A stretch of 64,000 bases of DNA from Solimonas terrae (GCF_011067135.1 NZ_JAAMOW010000007.1:62001-126000), one strand, 5' to 3'. Shown: positions 41,810 through 51,017, numbered from the stretch's first letter. Program-made: numbers and translations. The notes: a model not told the origin generated them from the letters alone.

Positions 41810-44800
41810 CTACGGCGGCGACAGCGGCGTGGTGATCTCCACCGCCTGCTGGAAGGTCGGCCGGTTCAGCCAGGGAATCGGCGGCACCGGAATGAAGCTG
41901 AACGAGGTGTGCTCGACCGCGTCGTAATCCTCGATCGTGGCGTTGGCATCGCCCTTGGCGTTGCTCAGCGTCGTGCCATCCCAGTTCGCCTGGTTCGACA
42001 GACCACCGAGATCGCTCAGCGCTTCGCCGAGCGCAGTCAGCACCGCCTGTCGGCAGGTTTCGAGATCATCGGAATCGGCACACTTGAGCGCGCGATAGTC
42101 GACATGCCCCGGCGTGGCCATGGCCGTGTTCAGCACGCGCTTCATGTGCTGGAACCAGCCTTCCTGGAACGCCGAACCCTGCGCACGCGGCGCGTCGTAA
42201 CGACCGGTCAGCAGCGATGCGCCCTTGCCCTCGATGGCGACCATCTGCGGCAGCACGGTGTCGATCAGATGCGGATACCAGGCATCCATCAACACCGCCT
42301 GCGCGCGGAAATCGTAGATGCCGTCGCCATCGCGGTCACGCCGGTACGCACCCAGGCCTTTCTGCTGATCGATCCACTCGCGCGAGCCACTGTCGTACCA
42401 CTGCTGCATGAGGTCGACGACGGCCTGCTGATCGGATGTCAGCGTGCCCATCTTCATGATCTTCAGCAGTTCCGGCAGCACGTCGAAACCGCGCAGATCG
42501 GTATAGGCGGTGTCGGCCATGATCTCGACCATGCTGCCGAGATCCTGCTTGCGGCCGCTGGCCTTGAACGCCGCCAGCCGCTGCTGAAGCATGGTCACGC
42601 GATGGGTCGGCCCGTAGGTGCCGTTGCTGTCGGCCGCCCACCAGCCGGGCGCGCCGGAATTGTTCCAGTTCGCCATGTAGCCCTTGCTCGGGTTGGTCGC
42701 CTGGATGTGCGAAGACAGCGGCAGATAGCCCTTCCACTCGAAGTAACCGTCGAGCGCATTGCCCTGCGCGACCGCCACCGTGCGCGCCGGATACGGCGTG
42801 CCGCCGTTCTCGGCATCGCCGCCATGCGCGGTGAAGAAGTCGCTCGGCAGATCGTTGTCGGCCGCCCAGTCGAAACGACCGTCGCCCCAGACCGGCAGGT
42901 CCGGATTGGTGCCGGAATGCCGGATCGGATAGAGCCCGGACTGGATGTACGCGAGATCCTTGCTGTCGAGATACAGCCAGTTGAAGGTGCTGCTCATGCT
43001 GTTGAACAACTGCTTGAAGCGCTTCTCGTTCATCTTCCGGCCGGTCGTCGTCAGCAGCGCGAACGGCGCGGCGGTGTCGATGTCGGACAGGAAGGTCGAG
43101 CGCTCGGTCGAGATCGCGACCGGCTCGCCGTTGACCGTCGCGGTGCCGAACACGGGGCCGTAGTGCGTGCGCAGGATGTAACGCTTGACCGCTTCCGGCG
43201 TGGCCGGACCGCCCAGTGCGATGCTCGCGGCGGTCGGCGTCGCCGTCCACTCATCGACGCGACGATAGAAACGCACGCACTGGCCCTTGTACAGATAACC
43301 GTCGGCATCCGGAAAGCCGTCGCCGTCGTTGTCGTCGCGGCTCGGTTGCGAACCATCGGTATTGCACATCTTCGACACGCGCGTATCGGTGAAGTCGCTG
43401 CCGGCCGAGGTCGGGCTCCACGCGAAATCGAGGCCGTGGCCGATGACGATATACGGCAGGTTGACGGTCGTGATGCCGCGCGCGGCGAACTCGTACGGTG
43501 TGCCGCCATGCGACACCACCGCGGCTTCCCACAGCAGCTGCGGGTTGTAGTAACCGGTCTGCGGCCCCATCACGGCGATCGGATGGCCGCTCTTGGTCTG
43601 GCTCGCGGTCACGCCGATCCAGTTCGACGTGGTCATCGGCAGGCCCATCTTGTTGAGGGTGCGATGCAGGCTGCCGAGCGGATCGTTCGACGCCACCATC
43701 GTCACGCCGCGCTGTTGCCGCTTCAGCGGCGGACGTGCATCGACGACCGGCGCGGCGCCATCGACCGGCACGAACTGGCTCAGCGTCAGGCGGCTGAGCG
43801 CGTCCAGCGGTTTCGGCAGCGCGCCGAGATTGAGCAGCGGCACGCCGATCGCGCCGGCGTGATTCAGGAACGGAATGCCCTCGAAACTGCCGGCGTCCCA
43901 GATCGCGACACCGGCCGGCAGGGTCTGCGGGCAGGATTCGTCGAGCTTGGCCGGCGATTCGGTGTCGAAGCGCGTATCCAGCGTATGCGGCGTATCGGCG
44001 ATGTCGGCATGACGCAGATCGCGCCACATCTCGCAGGCGGCTTTCGGCAGGCTGGTGGTGTTCGGCCCGATGCCCGGATCGAGTTTCTGCAGCAGCTGCA
44101 CATTGGTGGCTTCGCCGCCGCCGCCGCCGCCGAGCGCCGACTGGATCAGCACGGCGTTGGCGACGATGTCGTTGACGGTGAACGGCTTCGGCGGGAAATT
44201 CGGCGGCACTTCCAGTGCGAGCGTCGCGTATTCCGGCGGCAGCTCAGTCAATCCTTGCGGCGTCTGCAGGTAGCTGATGTAGGCGTTCATGCCGTCGACG
44301 AAGTTCTGCGTGTCGTCCAGGAACATCGGCCCGAGCGCGCCGAGCTTGGCGACCGCCTTGTTCACCATGTCGGTCAGCTCGTCCTCGCTGTAGCCGGCCG
44401 GCGGGCCGAATTCGAGATCGAGACCGTAGGTGGTCGGCGACGGCCCGAGGAATTCCGACGCGCGGCCGCGGCCGGCGCGGCGCAGCACGTCGAACAGCCA
44501 CAGGCGGTCCTGCGCGGCGGCGAAGCCGAGACCGTATTCGGCGGACTCGCGGTCTTCGGCATCGATGTACGGCACGCCCCAGCCGTCGCGGCGGATCGTC
44601 ACGGTCTTGCCGTTCGGTGCGGTCATCGTGCGCTTGGAAACGGCATCGGTGTCACTGAGCGTCAGATCGGCGCGCTTGAAATAGTTGCAGGCCTGATCGG
44701 ACGCCTTCTGGTGTTCGCCGATGTTCTTCGGCGGCACGCAGTTGTCGGCCTGCAGCGGCGACTTCGCGTACGACAGATCGCCGTACATCGTCAGCTGGTC

Positions 44801-45064
44801 GGCGAAGTTCTTCGGATAGCTGAGCGTCGGCACGCCTGGCACCGGCGCGCCGATGCCGCCCGCCGAGTTGCCGTTCGAACCGGGCGGCACGATGCTGAGA
44901 AAGGTGTTCTGGCTGCTGACAATGGTGCCCGGCGCATTGATGCCGCTGCCGCCATCGCTCTGATTACCGTCGTCGCCGACCGGCGAACTGCGGCCGCAGG
45001 CACTCAAGGCCAGCAGCAGCGCACCGATCCAGACGCCACGCTGCGTCACGCTCGATCCGTTCAT
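41810..45064 (-). CDS. Penicillin-acylase-family Ntn hydrolase, lipoprotein
   Basis: A 1084-residue predicted lipoprotein: signal with lipobox LSAC (Cys19), then a Gly/Ser-rich tether and the acylase domain. The alpha-chain start is seen in TVTIRRDGWGVPYIDAEDRESAEYGLGFAAAQDRLWLFDVLRRAGRGRASEF. The N-terminal nucleophile is Ser480 (TTS-NWIGVTA), exposed by self-cleavage, followed by GHPIAVMGPQTGYYNPQLLWEA. This places the junction well beyond the usual 230-290 residues, so a large insertion precedes the cut site. Family members cleave amide-linked acyl groups, such as beta-lactams or acyl-homoserine lactones. ATG 45064 has GAGGGG upstream. It is divergent from the HExxH protein gene. Confidence 0.92.
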   Translation of the reverse strand: MNGSSVTQRGVWIGALLLALSACGRSSPVGDDGNQSDGGSGINAPGTIVSSQNTFLSIVPPGSNGNSAGGIGAPVPGVPTLSYPKNFADQLTMYGDLSYAKSPLQADNCVPPKNIGEHQKASDQACNYFKRADLTLSDTDAVSKRTMTAPNGKTVTIRRDGWGVPYIDAEDRESAEYGLGFAAAQDRLWLFDVLRRAGRGRASEFLGPSPTTYGLDLEFGPPAGYSEDELTDMVNKAVAKLGALGPMFLDDTQNFVDGMNAYISYLQTPQGLTELPPEYATLALEVPPNFPPKPFTVNDIVANAVLIQSALGGGGGGEATNVQLLQKLDPGIGPNTTSLPKAACEMWRDLRHADIADTPHTLDTRFDTESPAKLDESCPQTLPAGVAIWDAGSFEGIPFLNHAGAIGVPLLNLGALPKPLDALSRLTLSQFVPVDGAAPVVDARPPLKRQQRGVTMVASNDPLGSLHRTLNKMGLPMTTSNWIGVTASQTKSGHPIAVMGPQTGYYNPQLLWEAAVVSHGGTPYEFAARGITTVNLPYIVIGHGLDFAWSPTSAGSDFTDTRVSKMCNTDGSQPSRDDNDGDGFPDADGYLYKGQCVRFYRRVDEWTATPTAASIALGGPATPEAVKRYILRTHYGPVFGTATVNGEPVAISTERSTFLSDIDTAAPFALLTTTGRKMNEKRFKQLFNSMSSTFNWLYLDSKDLAYIQSGLYPIRHSGTNPDLPVWGDGRFDWAADNDLPSDFFTAHGGDAENGGTPYPARTVAVAQGNALDGYFEWKGYLPLSSHIQATNPSKGYMANWNNSGAPGWWAADSNGTYGPTHRVTMLQQRLAAFKASGRKQDLGSMVEIMADTAYTDLRGFDVLPELLKIMKMGTLTSDQQAVVDLMQQWYDSGSREWIDQQKGLGAYRRDRDGDGIYDFRAQAVLMDAWYPHLIDTVLPQMVAIEGKGASLLTGRYDAPRAQGSAFQEGWFQHMKRVLNTAMATPGHVDYRALKCADSDDLETCRQAVLTALGEALSDLGGLSNQANWDGTTLSNAKGDANATIEDYDAVEHTSFSFIPVPPIPWLNRPTFQQAVEITTPLSPP

Positions 45065-45106
45065 GATTCCCCTCATCGTCGTTCTCGGGGCGCGACCATG
45101 CTCCCC

Positions 45107-45142
45107 TTGTTTTTTAATACCCGGCACTATAAATCCTGTGCC
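45107..45142 (+). promoter_or_regulatory. Candidate promoter of the HExxH gene with a palindrome
   Basis: TTGTTT (45107-45112) and TATAAA (45128-45133) are 15 bp apart in the divergent gap. GGCAC-N10-GTGCC (45123-45142) straddles the -10 and could be an operator. Confidence 0.35.
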
Positions 45143-45169
45143 GCGATCCACAGTAGGAAATCCACCTTA

Positions 45170-45652
45170 ATGGCTGTCGTCGATGAAGCCGCCGTTCTGC
45201 GCTGCGCTGCGCTGGGCATCGCGCCGCTGCGCGCGCTGCTGGAACCGCTGGGCCTGCAGATTTCAGCGGTCGCGGACGGCACCGACATTCCCGGCAGCTA
45301 CTGGGGCGACAGCGAAGCCGGCCTGATCGGCGCGACACTGTATCTGCGCGCCGACACCCCGGTGCATTCGGCGCTGCACGAGGCCTGCCACTGGCTGTGC
45401 GCCGACAGCGCGCGGCGGCAGAAGCTGCACACCAACGCCGGCGGTGAAGACGTCGAGGAGCACGCCGTCTGCTACCTGCAATGCCGGCTCGCCGATCGCC
45501 TGGCCGGCTACTCGCAGGCGCGCTGCTTCGCCGACATGGACGCCTGGGGCTACAACTTCCGGCTCGGCAGCACCGCCGCGTGGTTCGCACAGGATGCCGA
45601 CGACGCGATCGCCTGGCTCGCACGGCGCTGGCCGGATGGCCTGCCATCCTGA
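45170..45652 (+). CDS. Small putative zinc-dependent protein with HExxH motif
   Basis: A 160-residue cytoplasmic protein of unknown function. HEACHWLC (about residues 69-76) has the HExxH pattern of zinc metallopeptidases, followed by GGEDVEEHAVCYLQCRLAD (about 91-109), which could supply a third ligand. ATG 45170 has AGGAAA upstream. A very long open frame over the same region is a shadow of the acylase gene. It is divergent from the acylase and upstream of a nuclease-like gene. Catalytic activity is unproven. Confidence 0.75.
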   Translation: MAVVDEAAVLRCAALGIAPLRALLEPLGLQISAVADGTDIPGSYWGDSEAGLIGATLYLRADTPVHSALHEACHWLCADSARRQKLHTNAGGEDVEEHAVCYLQCRLADRLAGYSQARCFADMDAWGYNFRLGSTAAWFAQDADDAIAWLARRWPDGLPS

Positions 45653-45719
45653 GCGCGGCATCAGCCTGCGTTCATCGGGATCGCGAAGGCTATACGCAGG
45701 TTTTTGTCATGGATGAACG

Positions 45720-46475
45720 ATGGCTCGCCGGCCGCGGGGCTTCAAGCTCCTGACGCTCAACACGCACAAGGGCTTCAATTCCTTCAATCGTCGCTTCGTG
45801 CTGCACGAGCTGCGCGAAGCCGTGCGCGGGCAATCGGCGGACGTGGTGTTTCTGCAGGAAGTGCTCGGCAGCCATGCGGCGCACGCGGTGCGCGTACCGG
45901 CCTGGCCGGAACGGCCGCAGTACGAATTCCTCGCCGACTCGATCTGGCAGGACTTCGCGTACGGCCGCAACGCGGTCTACACCGAGGGCCATCACGGCAA
46001 TGCGCTGCTGTCGAAATTCCCGATCGTGCACTACGAGAATCACGACGTGTCGGTCGGCACGCACGAGGAGCGCGGCCTGCTGCACTGCATACTGCGCGTG
46101 CCCGGCAGCGGACTCGACGTGCACGCGGTGTGCGTGCATCTCGGCCTGCGCGAAGCACATCGCCGGCAACAGCTGCAGCAACTCTGCGAGCTGATCGGCA
46201 CCGAAGTGCCGTCCGATGCGCCGCTGCTGGTCGCCGGCGATTTCAATGACTGGTGGCTGCGCGCCAATCGGCGCCTGCAGGCCTGCGGACTGCGCGAAGC
46301 CTTCGTCGAGTGCCGCGGGCATCTCGCGCGTTCATTCCCGGTGCGCTGGCCCTTGCTCAAGCTCGATCGCATCTACTATCGCAATGCCCGGATCGACAAT
46401 CCTCAGGTCTTGTCGGCGACGCCGTGGTCGCGACTCTCCGACCATGCCGCCCTGACTGCCGAGGTGCATCTGTGA
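45720..46475 (+). CDS. Endonuclease/exonuclease/phosphatase-family protein (YbhP-like)
   Basis: A 251-residue metal-dependent phosphoesterase. Visible motifs: LLTLNTHKGF (about 10-19), VFLQEVLG (metal-binding Glu), HAVCVHLGL, VAGDFNDWW and the C-terminal LSDHAALTAEVHL (catalytic Asp-His). The gene overlaps clsB (GTGA), matching the ybhP-clsB arrangement in E. coli and suggesting a link to phospholipid metabolism. No signal peptide is present. Substrate unknown. Confidence 0.87.
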   Translation: MARRPRGFKLLTLNTHKGFNSFNRRFVLHELREAVRGQSADVVFLQEVLGSHAAHAVRVPAWPERPQYEFLADSIWQDFAYGRNAVYTEGHHGNALLSKFPIVHYENHDVSVGTHEERGLLHCILRVPGSGLDVHAVCVHLGLREAHRRQQLQQLCELIGTEVPSDAPLLVAGDFNDWWLRANRRLQACGLREAFVECRGHLARSFPVRWPLLKLDRIYYRNARIDNPQVLSATPWSRLSDHAALTAEVHL

Positions 46476-47698
46476 GCCTGACCCGTTGGCATGAAGACCA
46501 TCGCGTTGCGCTGCTCGAAAACGGCGAGCAGTTCTACCCGCGTGTGCTCGACGCGATCGCGGCGGCCGAGCGCGAGGTCCTGCTCGAAACCTTCATCCTG
46601 TTCGACGATCCGGCCGGGCAGCCGCTGCAGCGGGCGGTGATCGCGGCCGCGCGACGCGGCGTCAGCGTGCAGATGACGCTGGACGGCTGGGGCTCGGCGA
46701 CCCTGCCGGCCGACTTCATCGCGCCGATGATCGAAGCCGGCGTGCGCATCCACATCTACGATCCCGTGAAATGGCGCTTCGGCCGCCGCACGCGCATCTT
46801 CCGGCGCCTGCACCGCAAGCTGATCGTCATCGACCAGCGCATCGCCTGGTGCGGCGGCATCAATTTCTCGCACGATCATCTGCGCAGCTACGGCGAGCAC
46901 TCAAAGCAGGACTACGCGCTCGAAGTCGAGGGCCCGGTCGTCGCCGACATCTACCGCGCGATGCTGGTGATGCTGCCGAGGACCGCGCGACCGGCCTGGC
47001 AGTGGCTGCGCCGACGCCAGCGCCCGGCACAGGCCGCGCCGGTCGCCTCGACGCGCGCCGGCAAGGCCCTGGCCGCCTTCCTGATTCGCGACAACGGCCT
47101 GCATCGCGCCGACATCGAGCGCATCTATCGCCTCGGCATTCGCGCCGCGAAGCGGCAGATCGTCATCGCCAATGCCTACTTCTTTCCGGGCTACCGGCTG
47201 CTGCGCGATCTGCGCCGGGCAGCCCGGCGCGGCGTCGACGTGCGCCTGATCCTGCAGGGCAATCCGGACATGCAGTGGGTGCAGTGGGCGGCGAACACGC
47301 TGCACGACTACCTGCTGCGCGCCGGCGTGCGCATCTACGAGTACTGCGAGCGACCGATGCACGCCAAGGTCGCGCTGATCGACGATGACTGGGTCACGGT
47401 CGGCTCCAGCAATCTCGACCCGCTGAGCCTGTTCCTCAATCTCGAAGCCAATGTCGTGGTGCGCGACGCGGAACTGGCGACGACCCTGCACACGAGCCTG
47501 ACGCAACTGATGGACCGTCACTGTCGCCAGATCGACCGGCAGGACGCCCGGCAACGGACGCTGCTGCGGCAGATCCTCAGCTATCTGGCCTACCACCTCA
47601 CGCGTCGCCTGCCGTCGATCGCCGGCTGGATGCCGGCCCACGCGCCGACCCGACAAAGCCTGCAGGCCGCCGCCGAGCCCGGGGCAGGCAAGCACTGA
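46472..47698 (+). CDS. clsB: Cardiolipin synthase B-type phospholipase-D family protein
   Basis: A 408-residue member of the phospholipase-D superfamily that makes cardiolipin at the inner membrane. Two HKD motifs are visible: HRKLIVID (about 111-118) with GGINFSHDH, and HAKVALID (about 297-304) with GSSNLDPLSLFLNLEANVVV. It lacks the N-terminal membrane helices of ClsA, so ClsB is the better match. The start GTG 46472 overlaps the ybhP-like stop (GTGA), indicating coupled translation; upstream in-frame extension overlaps the preceding gene and was rejected. Confidence 0.9.
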   Translation: MSLTRWHEDHRVALLENGEQFYPRVLDAIAAAEREVLLETFILFDDPAGQPLQRAVIAAARRGVSVQMTLDGWGSATLPADFIAPMIEAGVRIHIYDPVKWRFGRRTRIFRRLHRKLIVIDQRIAWCGGINFSHDHLRSYGEHSKQDYALEVEGPVVADIYRAMLVMLPRTARPAWQWLRRRQRPAQAAPVASTRAGKALAAFLIRDNGLHRADIERIYRLGIRAAKRQIVIANAYFFPGYRLLRDLRRAARRGVDVRLILQGNPDMQWVQWAANTLHDYLLRAGVRIYEYCERPMHAKVALIDDDWVTVGSSNLDPLSLFLNLEANVVVRDAELATTLHTSLTQLMDRHCRQIDRQDARQRTLLRQILSYLAYHLTRRLPSIAGWMPAHAPTRQSLQAAAEPGAGKH

Positions 47699-47724
47699 CG
47701 CCGGCGCTGCAGGGGTTCTCCCGC

Positions 47725-47752
47725 TTGTGCCGGCGCCCGGAGGCTTTAGAAT
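47725..47752 (+). promoter_or_regulatory. Candidate promoter of the metal-uptake locus
   Basis: TTGTGC (47725-47730) and TAGAAT (47747-47752) are 16 bp apart. A start near 47759 would leave almost no leader before ATG 47762. No Zur palindrome was recognised. Confidence 0.4.
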
Positions 47753-47761
47753 CGCCGGCCT

Positions 47762-48049
47762 ATGCGTCGTCATTTCAAGCTGCGTCTCCTGCTGCTCGCC
47801 GCTGCGCTCGCGCTCGGCCAGTGGCTGTGGCTGGCGCACGGCTTCGAGCATCCGGCGCTGCAGACCGATGCCGCCTGCCAGATCTGCGCGCATGGCCAGG
47901 GCCTCGACGGCAGCGCGCTGGCGCCGAGCCTGCAACTGCCCTCGCAGTTCGCGATCAGCGAAGCGCCGGCCCCGGCGATCGCGGTCGTTGCGGCGCTCGC
48001 ACCGCGCACGCGCCAGCGGATTCGCGGCCCTCCCCTTCACCTCGCCTGA
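47762..48049 (+). CDS. Small secreted CxxC protein, DUF2946-like
   Basis: A 95-residue protein with a signal-like N-terminal helix (residues 7-23, LRLLLLAAALALGQWLW). It then shows HGFEHP followed by CQICAHGQGLD, a Cys-x2-Cys with nearby His that could bind metal. The tail is Ala/Pro-rich. It precedes the porin-like and metal-transport genes and resembles DUF2946-type small proteins in copper/zinc loci. The only good GGAGG is 18 bases before ATG 47762, so expression may be leaderless. Function unproven. Confidence 0.65.
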   Translation: MRRHFKLRLLLLAAALALGQWLWLAHGFEHPALQTDAACQICAHGQGLDGSALAPSLQLPSQFAISEAPAPAIAVVAALAPRTRQRIRGPPLHLA

Positions 48050-48119
48050 TCACTGAAACGGCACGGCTCCGCGGCGCGGAGTCGTCGTCTGCTGTTTTCA
48101 TTTTTTCAACGAGGTTTTC

Positions 48120-49331
48120 ATGTCCCATCTGTTCAGACGCAGCGCGGCGGCGCTGCTCATCCTCGGCGCACCGGGCGCCGTGCTGGCCCAGACCCAGTCC
48201 GGCAACAGTTTCAATCCCAAAATCAGCCTGATCCTCAACGGCCAGTACGCCCACTACAGCTCCAAGGCGCCGGCCGATGTCGCCGGCGCCCTGCTCGGCG
48301 GTGAGTCCGACTACGCGCCGGAAGGCTTCTCGATCGGCGAAACCGAACTGGCGATCGAATCGAACATCGACGACCAGTTCCACGGCTGGACCGCGATCTC
48401 GATCGGCAACGACGGCCACGGCAATGCCGATGTCAGCGTCGAAGAGGCCTACATCAACACCCTGGCGCTGCCGGACGGCCTGGCCGTCAAGCTCGGCCGC
48501 TTCTTCTCCGATATCGGCTATCAGAACCACGTGCACGCGCACGCCTGGGACTTCGCCGACGCACCGCTGGTCTATCGCACGTTTTTCGGCGGCCAGCTCG
48601 GCGATGACGGCGTACAGCTGCGCTGGCTGGCGCCGACCGACCTGTTCCTCGAAATCGGCGCCGAAGGCCTGCGCGGCGACGCCTTCCCGGCCGGCGGCGA
48701 CAGCCGCAGCGGCGTCGAAGCCTGGACGGCGTTTGCGCATGTCGGTGGCGACATCGGCTTCTCCGGCTCCTGGCGTCTCGGTGCCTGGCACTACGACGGC
48801 AAGTCGGACGACCGACGCAGCAGCGGCGACGAGGACGTCGATACCAGCTTCACCGGCAAGAGCCACATCAACGGCCTCGACTTCGTCTACAAGTGGGCGC
48901 CGAACGGCAATCCGGAAGTGCACAACTTCGTGCTGCAGGCCGAAGCCATGCGCCGCAGCGAGAACGGCAGCGTGATCTACGATCCGGATGGCGCCGCCGA
49001 CGCCAGCGCCTACGACGGCACGCAGTTCGGCTGGTATGTGCAAGGCGTCTACCAGTTCATCCAGCGCTGGCGCGTCGGTTTGCGCTATGACCGCATGAAC
49101 GCCAGCAACAGCGTCGCCAATCCGGTCGGCGGCACGTCGCTGGCGACGCTCGCCGACGACGGCGATCACCCGCAGCGCGTCTCGGCCATGCTCGATTTCT
49201 CGAACAGCGAGTTCTCACGCATCCGTCTGCAGTACAACCGCGACGAATCGCGGCCGGACAACAAGGCGGACAACCAGATCCTCGTCCAATACATTTTCGC
49301 GATGGGCTCGCACCCCGCGCATCAGTTCTGA
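48120..49331 (+). CDS. Porin-like outer-membrane beta-barrel of the metal-uptake locus
   Basis: A 403-residue secreted protein with a signal peptide (cleavage after ...GAVLA, about residue 23). Alternating aromatic/polar beta-strands run through the whole protein, with no TonB plug. FSIGETELAIESNIDDQFHGWTAISI, VSVEEAYINTLALPDGLAVKLGRFFSDIGYQN and the final LVQYIFAMGSHPAHQF resemble zinc-locus OM channels. It lies directly upstream of the metal-binding and permease genes (10-bp gap), so passive metal entry across the outer membrane is likely. ATG 48120 has AACGAGG upstream. Confidence 0.85.
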   Translation: MSHLFRRSAAALLILGAPGAVLAQTQSGNSFNPKISLILNGQYAHYSSKAPADVAGALLGGESDYAPEGFSIGETELAIESNIDDQFHGWTAISIGNDGHGNADVSVEEAYINTLALPDGLAVKLGRFFSDIGYQNHVHAHAWDFADAPLVYRTFFGGQLGDDGVQLRWLAPTDLFLEIGAEGLRGDAFPAGGDSRSGVEAWTAFAHVGGDIGFSGSWRLGAWHYDGKSDDRRSSGDEDVDTSFTGKSHINGLDFVYKWAPNGNPEVHNFVLQAEAMRRSENGSVIYDPDGAADASAYDGTQFGWYVQGVYQFIQRWRVGLRYDRMNASNSVANPVGGTSLATLADDGDHPQRVSAMLDFSNSEFSRIRLQYNRDESRPDNKADNQILVQYIFAMGSHPAHQF

Positions 49332-49341
49332 AGGTGAACTC

Positions 49342-50262
49342 ATGAAGCCTTATCTCATCGTCGCCGCGCTCGGTCTCGGCGCCGTCTTCAGTCAGACCGC
49401 TTCGGCGGCCGCCCTCAAGGTCTTCACCTGCGAACCCGAGTGGGGCGCCCTGCTGCAGGAACTCGGCGGCGACCATCTCGATGTCTACGTCGCGACTTCG
49501 GCGCTGCAGGACGTGCACAAGATCCAGCCGCGACCGAGCCTGATCGCGAAGTATCGACAGGCCGATCTGGTGGTCTGCACCGGCTCGGAACTGGAGATCG
49601 GCTGGCTGCCGCCGCTGGCCGAAAAGGGCAACAACCCCAGGGTCATTCCCGGCGCTGCGGGCTACTTCGAGGCCAGCCGCTACGTGCACATGCTGGAAGT
49701 GCCGGAGAAGCTGGATCGCTCGGAAGGCGACGTGCATCCGTTCGGCAATCCGCACATCCAGACCTCGCCGGAAAACATCGGACTGGTCGCCAAACCGCTG
49801 GCCGACAAGCTCGCGGAACTCGATCCCGCGGACAAGGCCGACTACGCGCAGCGCTACGCCAGCTTCGACACGCGCTGGCAGGCGGCCATGGCGAAGTGGA
49901 CCGCCGAAGCCGCGCCGCTGAAAGGGGTCGCCGTCGTCAGCGCGCACAAGGGCTGGGTCTACATGTACCACTGGCTGGGCATGACGGAAGTCGCGACGCT
50001 GGAGCCCAAGCCCGGCATTCCGCCGAGCGGCGCCGATCTCGAAAACGTGCTGGCCACGCTGAAGCGCACGCCGGCGAAGATGGTCGTCTACGCTGCGTAT
50101 CAGGACCCGCGTCCGGTCGGCTGGATGGAAGAACACAGCGGCCTGCCCGGCGCCAGGCTGCCGTTCTCGCCCGGCGGTCTGAAAGGCACGGATGACCTGT
50201 TCGGCTTCTATGACGTGACGATCCAGCAGCTGCTCAACGCGCTGAACGGGAAGTCGTCATGA
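49342..50262 (+). CDS. Metal ABC transporter substrate-binding protein (ZnuA/TroA family)
   Basis: A 306-residue periplasmic metal-binding protein with a signal peptide (about 23 residues). Candidate ligands are H in DVHKIQPRPS (about 58), H in GDVHPFGNPHIQTSP (about 132-140), H in VVSAHKGWVYMYHWLG (about 202) and an acidic residue in the C-terminal lobe. The His-rich loop of ZnuA is absent, so zinc versus manganese cannot be decided. Its stop overlaps the permease ATG (ATGA at 50259-50262). No ATPase gene is adjacent. Confidence 0.88.
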   Translation: MKPYLIVAALGLGAVFSQTASAAALKVFTCEPEWGALLQELGGDHLDVYVATSALQDVHKIQPRPSLIAKYRQADLVVCTGSELEIGWLPPLAEKGNNPRVIPGAAGYFEASRYVHMLEVPEKLDRSEGDVHPFGNPHIQTSPENIGLVAKPLADKLAELDPADKADYAQRYASFDTRWQAAMAKWTAEAAPLKGVAVVSAHKGWVYMYHWLGMTEVATLEPKPGIPPSGADLENVLATLKRTPAKMVVYAAYQDPRPVGWMEEHSGLPGARLPFSPGGLKGTDDLFGFYDVTIQQLLNALNGKSS

Positions 50263-51017
50263 CGCTTGCCGATTTCTCGTTCGACTGGTCGCTGATGGGC
50301 CCGCCTTTGCTGGCGGGCCTGCTGGTAGCCTCCACGCACGTGCTGCTCGGCCGGCGCGTGCTGGAGCGCGGCATCATCTTCATCGACCTGACGATCGCGC
50401 AGGTCGCCGCGCTCGGCGTGATTCTCGCCGGCGTCAGCGAAGACGGTGGCGGCATCGCGACACAGGTCGCCGCAGCCGTGGCCGCACTCCTCGCCGCGGC
50501 ACTGCTGACCTGGACCGAGCACAAGTTCCGCAAGCTGCAGGAAGCGCTGATCGGCAGTCTCTACGTGCTGTCGGCCTGCATCGCGATCCTCGTGCTCGCC
50601 CACAATCCGCACGGCGCCGAACACATGCAGGAACTGCTGGCCGGCCAGATTCTCTGGGTCAGCTATTCGCAGCTGTGGCCGGTCGCGATCCTCTACGCGG
50701 TGATCCTGCTGATGTGGTTCGGTGTCGTGCGCACGCGGCCGGGGCTGTTCTACTTCCTGTTCGCGCTGACCGTCATGGCCTCGGTACAACTGGTCGGCGT
50801 CTACCTCGTGTTCGCGACGCTGATCATGCCGGCGATCGCCACCTCGATGCTGCCGGAAAGACGTGGCCTGCCGATCGGCTATCTGATCGCCGGCGCCGGC
50901 TACGGCCTCGGCCTGTGGCTGTCGGTGCCCTTCGATCTGCCGGCCGGCCCGTTCATCGTCTGCGTGTTGTCCGCGCTGGTGATCGTCACCGGCATCGTCC
51001 GCAGGCTGCGCGGCTGA
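50259..51017 (+). CDS. Metal ABC transporter permease (ZnuB family)
   Basis: A 252-residue inner-membrane protein with about seven helices. The family loop VLERGIIFIDLTIAQVAALGVILAG (about 37-61) and the late coupling motif VGVYLVFATLIMPAIATSML (about 183-202) match ZnuB/MntB permeases. It is translationally coupled to the binding protein. The next 430 bases contain no ATPase, so the ATPase must come from elsewhere. A strong terminator follows the stop. Confidence 0.9.
   Translation: MTLADFSFDWSLMGPPLLAGLLVASTHVLLGRRVLERGIIFIDLTIAQVAALGVILAGVSEDGGGIATQVAAAVAALLAAALLTWTEHKFRKLQEALIGSLYVLSACIAILVLAHNPHGAEHMQELLAGQILWVSYSQLWPVAILYAVILLMWFGVVRTRPGLFYFLFALTVMASVQLVGVYLVFATLIMPAIATSMLPERRGLPIGYLIAGAGYGLGLWLSVPFDLPAGPFIVCVLSALVIVTGIVRRLRG

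Noticed and set aside
41909-45169. Plus-strand open frame of over 1000 codons
   Set aside because: It is the complement of the penicillin-acylase gene. Only its 3' end, from ATG 45170, is a credible gene.
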